A stretch of 41,134 nucleotides of DNA, taken from Spirosoma utsteinense (GTDB lineage: Bacteria; Bacteroidota; Bacteroidia; Cytophagales; Spirosomataceae). The notes under the pieces were generated by a model. The model made no database searches. It had not been told where the DNA came from and saw only the letters and a list, made by a program, of their open reading frames with translations. The stretch is taken from positions 1 through 41,134 of the forward strand of contig NZ_VFIA01000043.1 in assembly GCF_014282275.1 (NCBI RefSeq). Reading direction: 5' to 3'. Each line of letters begins with the position of its first letter. Positions within the stretch are counted from its first letter, which is position 1. Positions 23,170 to 32,929 of the stretch are shown here, one piece after another. The translations under genes and the position numbers were made by a program.

Positions 23170-24324
23170 TTACTTCCCCGTAGCCTGCTTGATGGCAGCT
23201 GTCTCGGCGGGGTCGTAGGGGGTGTTGTCCTGCTTGAATACTTCGTGGAACCAGATGGAGGGTTCGCGGCCATTCACGTAGGGTTTCTGCCAGCTGTCCC
23301 AGGGCAGGAACGTTTGAGTCTTACCTGCAACGAAGCCCCAGTTGATCATGCCAATTTTTGCTTTTTTGGCAATAGGCAGGTGAGTTTGAAACTTACTGTC
23401 GACACCACGCGCCATGTACTCGGTGCAGATCACCGGACGACCCATCTGCTGTAAAACAGGAACGAGCTTCGTTAGCGCGTCGGCCGTCGAGTACTGGTGG
23501 AACGTGATGATGTCAGAATTTTCGAACTGCACCTTTTCCATGGGCGTCCACTTGGCCGGATTGCTCCAGTCGTGACCATCCCAAAGAATCCAGGGGCCCG
23601 ACGTTAGCGGCTGGGTTGCCCCGGCCACACGACACCACTGAAACACCTGCGGCAACAGGTTCGTAATAATCGCCACTTTCCGGGCGTTTTCGAGTTCTAC
23701 CTTCTTCTCGTTTTTGCCGTAATTGTTGTCATTGCAGTTATCCGGTTCGTTCCAGGTGTCCCACGCCAGAATACGTTTATCATTCTTGAACGCACCCACT
23801 ACGCCTTTCACATAGGCTTCCAGGCGGGGATATTGCGACACATCGGAAAGAGCGTCGGCACCGGGGCTCTGCACCCAACCTGAATTGTGAATGCCCGGCA
23901 CAGGCTCCCGCTGCTTGCCCAGCTTTGGGTATGGGTCCCAGCACGAATCGAACAGTACCAGCATGGGACGTATCTTATGTTTGGCACAGATGCCCAGAAA
24001 CTGATCCAGCCGCTTCGTAAACCCCTGCGGGTCCTGCCATAGCAGGTCATGCAGAAATACACGCATGGTGTTCATGCCAATACTTTCAGCCAGAGCCAGT
24101 TCTTTATCAATGGTGGCGGGGTCGAAACTTTCGGCCTGGAACATCTCCAGTTCATTGATGGCGTTGGCAGGTGCGTAATTGGCTCCAACCAGAAAAGGTT
24201 CTTTAGCGTACCAGGCATTCGCTTTTGCCGCCGACCAGCGCGGCAGGCCAGTGGGTGTGCCCGTAGGCTGGGCTACCGCGAGGGTAGAAATCAATAGAAG
24301 TACTAAAAACGAAAGTCGTTTCAT
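23170..24324 (-). CDS. Secreted glycoside hydrolase, GH5-like
   Basis: 384 residues with a Sec signal peptide (MKRLSFLVLLLISTLAVAQ). It has a (beta/alpha)8 clan-A fold with the acid/base in TWNEPD, the nucleophile in CTEYMARG, and MNTMRVFLHDLLW and MLVLFDSCWD strands. It belongs with the GH5-like enzymes often annotated as endo-beta-xylanase or mannanase in Bacteroidota; the substrate cannot be fixed. Together with the aldose epimerase and GH43 genes on the same strand, it forms a plant-polysaccharide (hemicellulose) block. It is secreted to the periplasm or outside. Confidence 0.85.
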   Translation of the reverse strand: MKRLSFLVLLLISTLAVAQPTGTPTGLPRWSAAKANAWYAKEPFLVGANYAPANAINELEMFQAESFDPATIDKELALAESIGMNTMRVFLHDLLWQDPQGFTKRLDQFLGICAKHKIRPMLVLFDSCWDPYPKLGKQREPVPGIHNSGWVQSPGADALSDVSQYPRLEAYVKGVVGAFKNDKRILAWDTWNEPDNCNDNNYGKNEKKVELENARKVAIITNLLPQVFQWCRVAGATQPLTSGPWILWDGHDWSNPAKWTPMEKVQFENSDIITFHQYSTADALTKLVPVLQQMGRPVICTEYMARGVDSKFQTHLPIAKKAKIGMINWGFVAGKTQTFLPWDSWQKPYVNGREPSIWFHEVFKQDNTPYDPAETAAIKQATGK

Positions 24325-24407
24325 AAATGGCCAGTTAGGGGTAAGGAGTTGTGTTTATACAGTAAAGACAAACTGTGGAGTAATTGGGTCTTGGGATTAG
24401 TTTTTTT

Positions 24408-24480
24408 CTGACAGGATTGACAGAATTAACAGGATTGTGTTTTAAAGCAATCATCCTGTTGATCCTGTCAATCCTGTCAG
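24408..24480. repeat. CCTGTCAATCCTGT-type inverted repeat
   Basis: Left arm CTGACAGGATTGACAG (from 24408) and right arm TCCTGTCAATCCTGTCAG (to 24480), about 30 bp each with few mismatches and a short AT-rich loop. It lies between galM and the GH5 gene and may end galM transcripts. It is internally built of CAGGATTGA-type units, as in dispersed Cytophagales repeats. Confidence 0.7.
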
Positions 24481-24504
24481 AACAGTTATCGTGTCAACGA
24501 AAAA

Positions 24505-25695
24505 TCATTTAACGACCGAGAACCGATACTCCGTCGTTTGTTTGTATGTCTGACCGGGCTTCAGAATCGTGGTCGGATAGGTAGGGTGATTCGGCGAGTC
24601 GGGGTAGTGCTGGGCTTCGAGGGCAAAGGCTTCGCGGTAGTTGATTGGCTTGCCATACTTGCCGGTATCGGCTCCCTTGAAAAAGTTACCTCCGTAGAAC
24701 TGCATCGCAGGCTCCGTCGTCAGCACGTCCATCTTGATTCCCGACTTGTCGCCGGTGATCTCGACTACTTTGGCCAGGCCCGTACCTTTTTTGTTCAGCA
24801 CCCAGTTGTGGTCATACCCTCCCCCAAACGTAAGCTGCTCATTCTTCTCGTCCAGACGGGCACCAACGGCCTTTGGAGTCCGAAAATCGAATGGCGTTCC
24901 GGCCACCGACACGGGTTCGCCCTGCGGGATAAGACCTTTATCCACGACAGAATACCGGTCGGCGTCGATCATCAAAACATGATTATTTACGGTACCGCTG
25001 GCTTCACCATTCAGGTTGAAAAAGCCGTGACTCGTTGGGTTGTAGGGCGTGGCTTTGTCGGTAGTAGCCGAATAATCGATCTTTAGCCCGTTATCGTCGG
25101 TGAGCGTGTACGTCACCGTTGTCGTCACCGTACCAGGGAAACCGCCTTCCCCCTCTTTCGATACATAGGTCAGTTCAAGGGTTTTATCACCTGTCTGTTG
25201 GGTATCCCAGACATGACTGTGGAAACCACCCGGTCCACTATGAAGCGTGTTACCGTTGTTATTCAGCTCGGTCTGGTAAGTCTTGCCATCGAGCGTAAAC
25301 TTACCGTTGGCGATCCGGTTGCCAAAGCGCCCGACGATGGGGCCAAAGAAGGGTTCTGCCGCTTTCTGGTAGGCGCTTACGGTCGAAAAACCCGGTGCCA
25401 CATCGGTTTGTTTCCCGGTCTTGTCGGGTACCAGTATCCCAACAATGCGGGCACCATAATTGGTAATACCCACCTGCATGTCTTTATTTTTGAGAACGAA
25501 GAGGGTCGCCTTTTTGCCGTTCACATCGCTACCAAACGAAGCCGGGTCCGGAAATTTGGCGGAGGGCATCGCCGTCGTGTCGCCTGTGGCAACAGCAAGG
25601 GAGTCGGTCGCTTTTTGTTCGGTTTTGTTAGTAGGTCCACAACTGTTGAGGCTAACCAGGGCAGCTACGACTGCTGGAAGAACGAGTTTATGCAT
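24505..25695 (-). CDS. galM: Aldose 1-epimerase (galactose mutarotase), lipoprotein
   Basis: 396 residues. An N-terminal lipoprotein signal (MHKLVLPAVVAALVSLNSC, Cys19) and a ~35-residue linker precede the mutarotase domain. Visible motifs are ITNYGARIVGILVPDK, FFGPIVGRFGNRIANGKF, NTLHSGPGGFHSHVWD (family His) and PTSHGFFNLNGEA (second family His), plus GGYDHNWVL and AFALEAQHYPDSPN with the catalytic Glu. It interconverts alpha- and beta-anomers of aldoses; the lipid anchor puts it in the envelope, next to secreted hydrolases that release sugars. It lies between GH43 and GH5 on the same strand, so co-regulation is likely. Confidence 0.93.
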   Translation of the reverse strand: MHKLVLPAVVAALVSLNSCGPTNKTEQKATDSLAVATGDTTAMPSAKFPDPASFGSDVNGKKATLFVLKNKDMQVGITNYGARIVGILVPDKTGKQTDVAPGFSTVSAYQKAAEPFFGPIVGRFGNRIANGKFTLDGKTYQTELNNNGNTLHSGPGGFHSHVWDTQQTGDKTLELTYVSKEGEGGFPGTVTTTVTYTLTDDNGLKIDYSATTDKATPYNPTSHGFFNLNGEASGTVNNHVLMIDADRYSVVDKGLIPQGEPVSVAGTPFDFRTPKAVGARLDEKNEQLTFGGGYDHNWVLNKKGTGLAKVVEITGDKSGIKMDVLTTEPAMQFYGGNFFKGADTGKYGKPINYREAFALEAQHYPDSPNHPTYPTTILKPGQTYKQTTEYRFSVVK

Positions 25696-25741
25696 TTGAG
25701 TTCGGGGTTTGTCCAGTAACTAAACGATGTAGGGGTATGAT

Positions 25742-26779
25742 TTACTCGCCCGGCACCGGCATAGGTGTTTTAGGGGCGGGCTTACCAAAGTTAGGGCTGC
25801 CATCGGCGTTCCAGGTGAACGGCTGGATATGGGGAGCCCGCTTGTTGCCACAGCCATCCGTAGCCGAGGGGTTGGCGTGGTAGATCATCCAGTCCTGCTT
25901 GCTGTCGGCCGACCGGAAAAAACCGCCATGACCGGGTGCCCAAACGCCATTTTCGGGGGCCTGCACAAACACGGGCAGCGGGCTCTTGGCCCAGTTTTTC
26001 GGGTCGGTCAGTTCGCCGGTGCCGGTGTAGGTGAGCAGACCCATGCAGTAATCGAGCCAGCAGGCGTTGGCCGAGTATACAAGGAATACCCTGCCGTCAT
26101 GGGTTAAAAATTCCGGGCCTTCATTAACATAAACCTTGGGCACCTCACCATTTTTCTGCCAGTCCTGCGGCACATCGCCATGCATTTCCCAGGGAAGTTC
26201 GGGTTGTGAAATTTTGACCCGGTCGCCATCGATCGTCCACGGATTTTTGAGTTTGGCGATAAAAATGTCCTGCCGTCCATTGGCAGTACCCTCCCACCCT
26301 GACCAGGCGGCATAGAGCTGGCCGTTGAGGTCAACAACCGACATATCGATCTCCCAATGGTCGGCGGTATCCCCAATTTTCCCTTTTATCGTCCATTCGC
26401 CCTGCATAGGATCAGCCGACGAATTTTCGATCACCCACACCCGGTGGCCCAGATTGTTGAGCGAGTCGGCAGAAAAATAGATGTACCACTTGTCGTTGAA
26501 GGAATGAATTTCGGGTGCCCACAAATCTCTGGAATAGGGCTGCCCGGCGGGGGGAGTGTAAATAACCTTGCTTTCAGCCGTGGCCAGATCAGCCATGTTG
26601 CGGGTTTTCCAAAGCGTCAGATTACGGCCGGTAGTATTCATGTAATAATACCAGCCCTCTTTCTGGAACACCCACGGGTCTGGCCCGGAGGATTTGACGG
26701 GGTTCGTGAACGTGCGCTGGGCAAGGAGCGGAGCCACGTGCATGCCCAGCAACAGGAATAAGCAAAGGAGACGTTTCAT
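25742..26779 (-). CDS. Glycoside hydrolase family 43
   Basis: 345 residues from the ATG complementary to 26777-26779, which gives a clean signal peptide (MKRLLCLFLLLGMHVAPLLAQ). It has the five-bladed propeller of GH43, with the catalytic base in SGPDPWVFQKEGWYYYM, the pKa-modulating Asp in EIDMSVV and the acid in VNEGPEFL. RDLWAPEIHSFNDKWYIYFSA is typical of the family. GH43 members are arabinofuranosidases, xylosidases or arabinanases, and the specificity here is open. It is the first gene of the minus-strand sugar block; galM follows after 46 bp. Confidence 0.92.
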   Translation of the reverse strand: MKRLLCLFLLLGMHVAPLLAQRTFTNPVKSSGPDPWVFQKEGWYYYMNTTGRNLTLWKTRNMADLATAESKVIYTPPAGQPYSRDLWAPEIHSFNDKWYIYFSADSLNNLGHRVWVIENSSADPMQGEWTIKGKIGDTADHWEIDMSVVDLNGQLYAAWSGWEGTANGRQDIFIAKLKNPWTIDGDRVKISQPELPWEMHGDVPQDWQKNGEVPKVYVNEGPEFLTHDGRVFLVYSANACWLDYCMGLLTYTGTGELTDPKNWAKSPLPVFVQAPENGVWAPGHGGFFRSADSKQDWMIYHANPSATDGCGNKRAPHIQPFTWNADGSPNFGKPAPKTPMPVPGE

Positions 26780-26974
26780 GCAGGAATAGGAAGCGTGTAT
26801 AGCTGGAAGGGGAAAGCCGCTCAATTCTCACCATGCAGTCCGATCGTCCGCTATTTAACCGACGATCAGCAGGCCGACGCGACCGCATGCTGGCAGGTAG
26901 AACAAACCCCTGTCGATAAAAGAAGAAATTGGGTTTATTTATCCCTCGCCCACCGCTTTTGCGTACCAGAGGGA

Positions 26975-29900
26975 TTAGCGCTGCAACTCTGCACGGCCGG
27001 CACCCATAAATGTTGTGACGGGAGAAACAGGCGTTGGCGCTGGCTGATCCGTTGGTGGTACGGGCATTAGACCGGGGGCATTCCGTTTGCTGCCGAAGAT
27101 ATGATTGAAGGAACGCGTGTAAAGGAAACTCAGCCCGCCACCCGTCGAGATAGTACTGTTCAGGCTATTCTGGCTCAGCACGCTTTGCTGGTTACGGTTA
27201 TACACCTTCGCCCGAAGCCGACCGTCGGGGGTGATGAAGTACTCCAGTGTCCACTCCCCAAGCAGGCTGGCAGCATTGGTCTGACTCTGCCCATAGGTGA
27301 ACCCCCCGTCGCGGCTGATACGGAGACGGTCGTTCAGCAGCCGGTACGAGAACCGTAGCTGGAGGTTGTTAAGCAGATTTTCATTCTGCGTTATACCCGA
27401 TGTGAAGCCACCAATGGAGACGCCAATGTCCAGATTCTCGTTCAGGTTGGACGCCAGACGACTGATCTGGTTCGACAGCAGTTCGCTCACACTGTTGGCT
27501 ACGCCCGTATTCACCTGCCCCTGATCGAACAGACTCGTACCCTCCGGCAGGAGTTGGTTGAACAGCAACACGCTGCTCACCTGCCGGGTCAACTCCTGCT
27601 CGTTACTCTGAAGTCTGGCTTCGAAGGCCGTTACAGCCTGCCGGAAATCAGACGAGGCTGGGTACTCTTTCACGTCCAGATCGTAACTGATCGTAGGCGA
27701 TCCTAAATCGCCGTTGAGTTTGATCAGCAGATCTACGGGATACCGGCGCGTCTGATCGGCACTACGGGTTGTCGTTGTCGGCGTGTTGGCATTGGCCACC
27801 AGCGGAGCCAGGGATGTGTATTGGGTATAGGCAGCCGTTACATCCAGCAGGGCACCATACGGGTCGCCGGTCCAGGTGATGCGGCTGTTGGGCTGTATCT
27901 GAAATCGCTTGTTGATGATGTTTTGGAAGGTGAAGGTGTAGTCCCCTTTCTGAATCTCGTAATTACCGGTCATGGAGAAGTCGCCTTTCGTGTCGACTTT
28001 CATACCTAGCCGCCCCTGCCCGTACGCTTTGATGATATCGCCTGTCTGGCGGTCCAGCTGGATTTCGCAGTAGGCATCCGGTGTAATATCGAAGTTAAAA
28101 TCCATCTGAATCCGGGACAGATCGATTTCAGAACCCAGCGGTTTCGCATCAGGGTCGGCAGCGTTACGCCCAGCAGCCGACTGGCCAACTGGCCGACTGT
28201 TGCGGCTAACGAACCGAATCTGGTCGTCGGCAGCTACAGACGTAGCCCCATCGAGCGGGATATATATCCTGGTGCCTTTGTTACTAGCCACATTGGCACG
28301 GATGATCAGGTTGTTGATCGGACCATACAGTTCAGCTTTACCGGTTACGACAGCCTGCCCATAAAATAGCTCATTGTCTTTGGCCACCGTATTCATGATC
28401 CGGAAATTCTTAAAATCGGCATCGAAGCCCATCGTGAAGTACCGAAATCCATCGTGGTAAACACCCCCGCGTAATTGCGCCGTGTTCCCCTCAGGGTCGC
28501 GCAGTGTCAACCGCCGGGTGATGATCTCGTTTTCGCCAAAGTAGACCTTATCCTCGAACGTAAAGTCGGCTTTCAGGTAATCGAACCGCCCACGACCGCC
28601 ACGCACCGCCACTTCACCGATGAGAATAGGGGCAGAAGGCGTCCCGGATATGGCCACCGTGCCGGTAGCCGTACCACCCAGGTTGGAGAACAGCCCTTTC
28701 GTGAACGGCTCCAGCGTATTCAGTTCGGCATTGTCGACAATGGCGTTTAGCGCCAGCGGGTTCCCTTTGCGCTGGGGTACGTAATTACCTTTCAGGGTCA
28801 GAATATCCGATCCATTCCGGTTGACGTTGGCATTGACGTTGACTTGCTGCGTTGTCTGATCCCATTCGCCCCGGCCCCGTACGTCGCCAATCAATGTATT
28901 CTGGTACGACAGGTTCCGAACCAGTAGCTCACTCTCGATAATAGGCGTCTGGTAGACATCGCGCACCGACAGTTTGCCGTTCAGCGTGCCGCCAAGGGTG
29001 GTTTTCAGCACCGGATTGAGCGACTCGAGCAGGAAATTACGGGCCTCCAGATTCAGACGCTCTACCGAGTCGGGCGAGAGCTTACCCGATGCCAGTATGA
29101 CCTGATCCTGATTCAGTACCGACAGGTTTCGGATGGTGTACTGGTCGCCTACTTTTCGGATCAGGCTCTGCGGATTTAGTACCCAGTCGCCATCCAGTAC
29201 CCGCAGGTCCGACCGGCGGAAGGTCAGATCGATGGCGTCGCCTTTGAACCGAAGTTCGCCGTTGAGGTCGGCATGGTTGGGGCTGTCAGCCTGTTCGATA
29301 CTGCTCGTAAACGAGATATGATCTACATCCCAGAACGCTTCTGCCTGCAAATTGCGCGTCGGCACGAGCGAGTTCAGCACCTGCCGCTGGGAGGTAAGCA
29401 CAGCCGACGCCAGCACATCTTCGCCATAGGTCAGCTTGGAGGTGGTCAGGTCCAGATCGGTAGGGCCAAAGCCGATCTTACCAAAACGCATGGAATCTGT
29501 TTTGACCGTAGCCGTCAGGAACTGGGTATTGTCGGCAGTAAACCGACCTTCCATCCGGGTTCGGGGGGCGATATAGACCGAGGGGTCCAGGAACGCCATC
29601 AACGGACTGATCTCTTTGGCAATAAATTGATAATCGACCCCGTAGCGCTGAGCCGTGGTGTTCGATTGCCGCCGTTTACGGTCGTAATACCCTTTCATCC
29701 CGGCGGCATTACCGGCAAAGAAAAGCTGGTATTCTTTCGCCAGCCGGGTCAGATCGTCGATGGATCGCTGGGGCTGGAAATTACCCTGCAACCGGGCGGT
29801 CAGAAAATCGGAATCGAGGTTAAAATAGCGCTGCGTCCCGATCGAATCGGGCTGTAATGGCGATCCGGTACGCCCTTCGATCGACGATACGACCGACAAC

Positions 29901-31684
29901 GTGTCGATGAGCAGGTCGCGGCCGTTCAGTCTCAGCGTAGTATTGCTGAAGTGCGCGTTACCAACAATGTCGTCAAGCTTGTTGCCTTCCAGCTGAACAT
30001 CCAGACGGGTACGAACAGCCAGGGAGTCGTCCAGATAACCGAGTGCCCGCAGATCGGCATGTTGTACGGCCCCCCGCAGGTCGAAACGATTGCGTGGTCC
30101 GCGCAGGTCGAACTCACCATCGAGCGCAAACGCCAGGTTAGGGTCACGAAGCTCCAGCTGTCCATGAAAAAAAGCTTTCTGCAAATTACCTTCAAGGGCT
30201 ATTCCCCGGTAATCGTACCCCTGCCAGCCAAAACGCCCAAGCCGCCCGTCGACGTCGACACTGGCCCGCGCCAGATCGGTCCCCCGCCCCACGATACGCC
30301 CCTCACCATCGAGTTTACCGAACTGGTCGGGCCGATCGATCAACTGGCCAAGGTCAAGATTTTCACCCCGCAGGTTGGCTGCGTAAGTCGTCTGGTCGGA
30401 CTGGTCGGCGAGTTTTAGTACCAGGTCGCCCGTAACCGTACCAATGGCCGTGCGGAAGGTTCCTTTGGTTTTGAAATCATCGAAAGCACCTGTGAAGGTA
30501 GCATCGAATCCTACGGTGCCCAGCTTCTGAATGGTATGGTTAAACGAGGTATCGGGATAGTACTGCCTGATATCGGCCATGTTCACGAGTGAAGGCGAAA
30601 AGGCGAACGCAACCGTTGTTCTGTCGATATCGGGCAAGCCCTTCCAGGCCATATCCCCCACCAGTCGGCTGCGGCCATTGTTGCCAAAGCGCAGATCGGT
30701 GTTCCGGAGCCGGAAGTCCTCGACCGTACCGGTAAAGATGCCGCTCAACAGCCAGGTTTCGTTCAGGCCGCGCAGGTAGTCCGAAAAGAAGCCGAGGTCT
30801 TTCGAACGCACTTCGCTGTCGCGGAATATCCCCCGCATCACCACGCGGCTGTTGAAATCACTGAAGGCCGACGGGCGGTCGTAGAAAAATGTCAGTTGGT
30901 GGCGTATGACCGAGTTGCCGATATGGGCATACAGCTTCGCCATTTCCATTTTAGTGGCACAGTAGAGAAAGTCGGTATCCAGCTGCCTGATTTTGAGCCG
31001 GGAGTCACGGTCTACACCCGACAAACCCTTGATGTTTAGCGCAATGGTATCGCCCAAAATAAGCAGGTTCGTAACACTGGCATTGAGGTTCTGGAGGGTA
31101 AAATGGTTGTAATCGAAACTGTTGCGAACTTTTGTACCCTTTGCATACAGGCGGGGCTCTCGTGGGTCTTCGAGCGTATAGGAGCCTTCGGCCAGCGTCA
31201 CACGCGCTACGGTGAACGGAACATTCTGGTTCGGCACACTGGGCTTGTTCGGGTTGGACGTTAGCTCCTCGATCCGGGCAATGAACTCATCGAGGTTCGT
31301 ATCGCCTGTTTTCGGATTTTTTATCATCTGCACGTCGGGCCGATACAGTACGACCTCGTCGAGGTGCAGATTATGGGCCGACGAGTCGATCAGATTGCGC
31401 AGATCATAATCAGCGTCGAGCCGCCCGACGGTAATCATCGGTCGTCCTTCCCGGTCCTGAATCCGCACCCCTTCGAGCGTTACCGAATCGAACCATTTAA
31501 TAGACACCCCGTCGATACTGACCGGAAAAAGCAGTTTATCCGATACTCGTTTGGCTACTTCCTGCGCAATACGCGTTTGTACCACTGGAATCTGCAGACC
31601 CAGCAATACACCCAACGTGAGCAGGACTACCGTTAGAAACAGGTAGAGCAGCGTTTTGAGAAATATGGAAAAAAACTGACGCAT
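26975..31684 (-). CDS. tamB: Translocation and assembly module protein TamB
   Basis: 1569 residues. An N-terminal membrane anchor (FSIFLKTLLYLFLTVVLLTLGVLLGL) is followed by an AsmA/DUF748-like start (RVSDKLLFPVSIDGVSIKWF). A very long series of beta-strand repeats then spans the periplasm as a lipid-binding groove. The C-terminal ~400 residues are the TamB (DUF490) domain (PDAYCEIQLDRQTGDIIKAYGQGRL, NYEIQKGDYTFTFQNIINKRF, SSVLLFNQLLPEG, LGEWTLEYFITPDGRLRAKVYNR). It works in outer-membrane protein insertion and phospholipid transport. It is divergent from tsaD. The length is normal for Bacteroidota TamB. Confidence 0.95.
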   Translation of the reverse strand: MRQFFSIFLKTLLYLFLTVVLLTLGVLLGLQIPVVQTRIAQEVAKRVSDKLLFPVSIDGVSIKWFDSVTLEGVRIQDREGRPMITVGRLDADYDLRNLIDSSAHNLHLDEVVLYRPDVQMIKNPKTGDTNLDEFIARIEELTSNPNKPSVPNQNVPFTVARVTLAEGSYTLEDPREPRLYAKGTKVRNSFDYNHFTLQNLNASVTNLLILGDTIALNIKGLSGVDRDSRLKIRQLDTDFLYCATKMEMAKLYAHIGNSVIRHQLTFFYDRPSAFSDFNSRVVMRGIFRDSEVRSKDLGFFSDYLRGLNETWLLSGIFTGTVEDFRLRNTDLRFGNNGRSRLVGDMAWKGLPDIDRTTVAFAFSPSLVNMADIRQYYPDTSFNHTIQKLGTVGFDATFTGAFDDFKTKGTFRTAIGTVTGDLVLKLADQSDQTTYAANLRGENLDLGQLIDRPDQFGKLDGEGRIVGRGTDLARASVDVDGRLGRFGWQGYDYRGIALEGNLQKAFFHGQLELRDPNLAFALDGEFDLRGPRNRFDLRGAVQHADLRALGYLDDSLAVRTRLDVQLEGNKLDDIVGNAHFSNTTLRLNGRDLLIDTLSVVSSIEGRTGSPLQPDSIGTQRYFNLDSDFLTARLQGNFQPQRSIDDLTRLAKEYQLFFAGNAAGMKGYYDRKRRQSNTTAQRYGVDYQFIAKEISPLMAFLDPSVYIAPRTRMEGRFTADNTQFLTATVKTDSMRFGKIGFGPTDLDLTTSKLTYGEDVLASAVLTSQRQVLNSLVPTRNLQAEAFWDVDHISFTSSIEQADSPNHADLNGELRFKGDAIDLTFRRSDLRVLDGDWVLNPQSLIRKVGDQYTIRNLSVLNQDQVILASGKLSPDSVERLNLEARNFLLESLNPVLKTTLGGTLNGKLSVRDVYQTPIIESELLVRNLSYQNTLIGDVRGRGEWDQTTQQVNVNANVNRNGSDILTLKGNYVPQRKGNPLALNAIVDNAELNTLEPFTKGLFSNLGGTATGTVAISGTPSAPILIGEVAVRGGRGRFDYLKADFTFEDKVYFGENEIITRRLTLRDPEGNTAQLRGGVYHDGFRYFTMGFDADFKNFRIMNTVAKDNELFYGQAVVTGKAELYGPINNLIIRANVASNKGTRIYIPLDGATSVAADDQIRFVSRNSRPVGQSAAGRNAADPDAKPLGSEIDLSRIQMDFNFDITPDAYCEIQLDRQTGDIIKAYGQGRLGMKVDTKGDFSMTGNYEIQKGDYTFTFQNIINKRFQIQPNSRITWTGDPYGALLDVTAAYTQYTSLAPLVANANTPTTTTRSADQTRRYPVDLLIKLNGDLGSPTISYDLDVKEYPASSDFRQAVTAFEARLQSNEQELTRQVSSVLLFNQLLPEGTSLFDQGQVNTGVANSVSELLSNQISRLASNLNENLDIGVSIGGFTSGITQNENLLNNLQLRFSYRLLNDRLRISRDGGFTYGQSQTNAASLLGEWTLEYFITPDGRLRAKVYNRNQQSVLSQNSLNSTISTGGGLSFLYTRSFNHIFGSKRNAPGLMPVPPTDQPAPTPVSPVTTFMGAGRAELQR

Positions 31685-31804
31685 CCGGGGCGGAAATGCC
31701 TAAATTACGATATATACTGAAAAATAAACGCAATTTAGACTACTATGAGAGGGAACGGTTTAGTGACCGGTTCCATTATATACCGTACAGATTTCCTTAT
31801 TCAT

Positions 31805-31812
31805 TAGTTTTG
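31805..31812 (+). promoter_or_regulatory. -7 promoter element of tsaD
   Basis: TAGTTTTG, an exact TAnnTTTG match, ends 5 bp before the GTG start at 31818. The transcript would begin at or next to the start codon, so a leaderless mRNA is possible. Confidence 0.4.
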
Positions 31813-31817
31813 GTACG

Positions 31818-32816
31818 GTGACTATTTTAGCCATTGAATCCTCCTGCGACGAAACCTCGGCAGCTATTCTAAGCGACGGCCAGATGTTATCGAACGTTAT
31901 TGCCACCCAGTTGATTCACGAACAGTACGGGGGCGTAGTGCCTGAACTGGCCTCCCGGGCACATCAGCAGCACATTCTACCTGTTGTTGAGCGGGCTCTG
32001 TCTGACGCAAAGGTAGCAAAAACCGACCTGTCGGCCATTGCTTTCACGCGGGGTCCGGGTTTGCTGGGCTCCCTGCTGGTGGGTACATCTTTTGCCAAAG
32101 CAATGGCCCTGGGACTGGCCATTCCGCTCATCGAAGTCAACCACATGCAGGCCCATGTGCTGGCTCATTTTATTGAAGACCCCAAACCTGCCTTCCCGTT
32201 CCTGTGCCTGACTGTTAGTGGTGGCCATACGCAGATCATACGCGTAGACGGGCCACTCGATATGGTCGTTATCGGTCAGACGCAGGACGACGCCGTGGGC
32301 GAAGCCTTCGACAAATCGGCCAAGCTGCTTGGTCTGCCCTACCCCGGCGGCCCGCTCATCGACAAATACGCACGGGACGGCAATCCACTGGCCTACCGAT
32401 TTCCCATGGGCGATATGCCCGAGCTGAATTTTTCGTTCAGCGGCATTAAAACCGCCATTCTTTATTTCCTGCGGGATAACACGAAGGCAAATCCTGATTT
32501 CATAGCGCAGCATCTGCCCGATATTTGCGCCAGCATTCAGCATACATTGGTGCAGATGCTGCTGACGAAATTGAAACGGGCGGCTCGCGAGACGGGCATC
32601 CGGGAAATTGCCATTGCCGGTGGCGTATCGGCCAACAGCGGTCTTCGCACGGCCTTAACGACCCTGGGAACCGAACTGGTCTGGAACGTTTATATCCCCC
32701 GTTTCGAATACTGTACCGACAATGCCGCCATGATTGCCATAGCCGCCCGATTCAAATATGAGCAGGGTGAGTTCACCCCACAAACCGTTAGCCCTATTCC
32801 GAGGATGAGTTTTTAA
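31818..32816 (+). CDS. tsaD: tRNA N6-threonylcarbamoyladenosine transferase TsaD
   Basis: 332 residues with a GTG start. ASKHA fold with IESSCDETSAAIL, YGGVVPELASRAHQQHI, TRGPGLLGSLLVG, the metal-binding H109/H113 (NHMQAHVLAH), TVSGGHTQI, GEAFDKSAKLLGLPYPGGP, FSFSGIKTA and GGVSANSGLR. It transfers the threonylcarbamoyl group to A37 of ANN-reading tRNAs together with TsaB/TsaE. Cytosolic and essential in most bacteria. It is divergent from tamB and followed by a dispersed hairpin repeat. Confidence 0.97.
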   Translation: MTILAIESSCDETSAAILSDGQMLSNVIATQLIHEQYGGVVPELASRAHQQHILPVVERALSDAKVAKTDLSAIAFTRGPGLLGSLLVGTSFAKAMALGLAIPLIEVNHMQAHVLAHFIEDPKPAFPFLCLTVSGGHTQIIRVDGPLDMVVIGQTQDDAVGEAFDKSAKLLGLPYPGGPLIDKYARDGNPLAYRFPMGDMPELNFSFSGIKTAILYFLRDNTKANPDFIAQHLPDICASIQHTLVQMLLTKLKRAARETGIREIAIAGGVSANSGLRTALTTLGTELVWNVYIPRFEYCTDNAAMIAIAARFKYEQGEFTPQTVSPIPRMSF

Positions 32817-32821
32817 TAAAA

Positions 32822-32919
32822 AGTCGCAAGTCGCAGGAGTCGTAAAAGTCAAAAGTGGCTGACGCGTCGACTAACGCCTATTACAACTTTCGACTTTTAT
32901 GACTTTGTGACTTACGACT
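32822..32919. terminator. AGTCGTA-repeat hairpin after tsaD
   Basis: Left arm 32822-32856 (AGTCGCAAGTCGCAGGAGTC, then GTAAAAGTC) and right arm 32886-32919 (ACTTTCGACTTTTATGACTT, then ACGACT) are imperfect inverted copies. Same repeat family as 15752-15870. Confidence 0.6.
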
Positions 32920-32929
32920 ATCACAACTT

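Noticed and set aside
23170..26779. Complete polysaccharide utilisation locus
   Set aside because: The three sugar genes are adjacent, but no SusC/SusD pair or regulator is present next to them.
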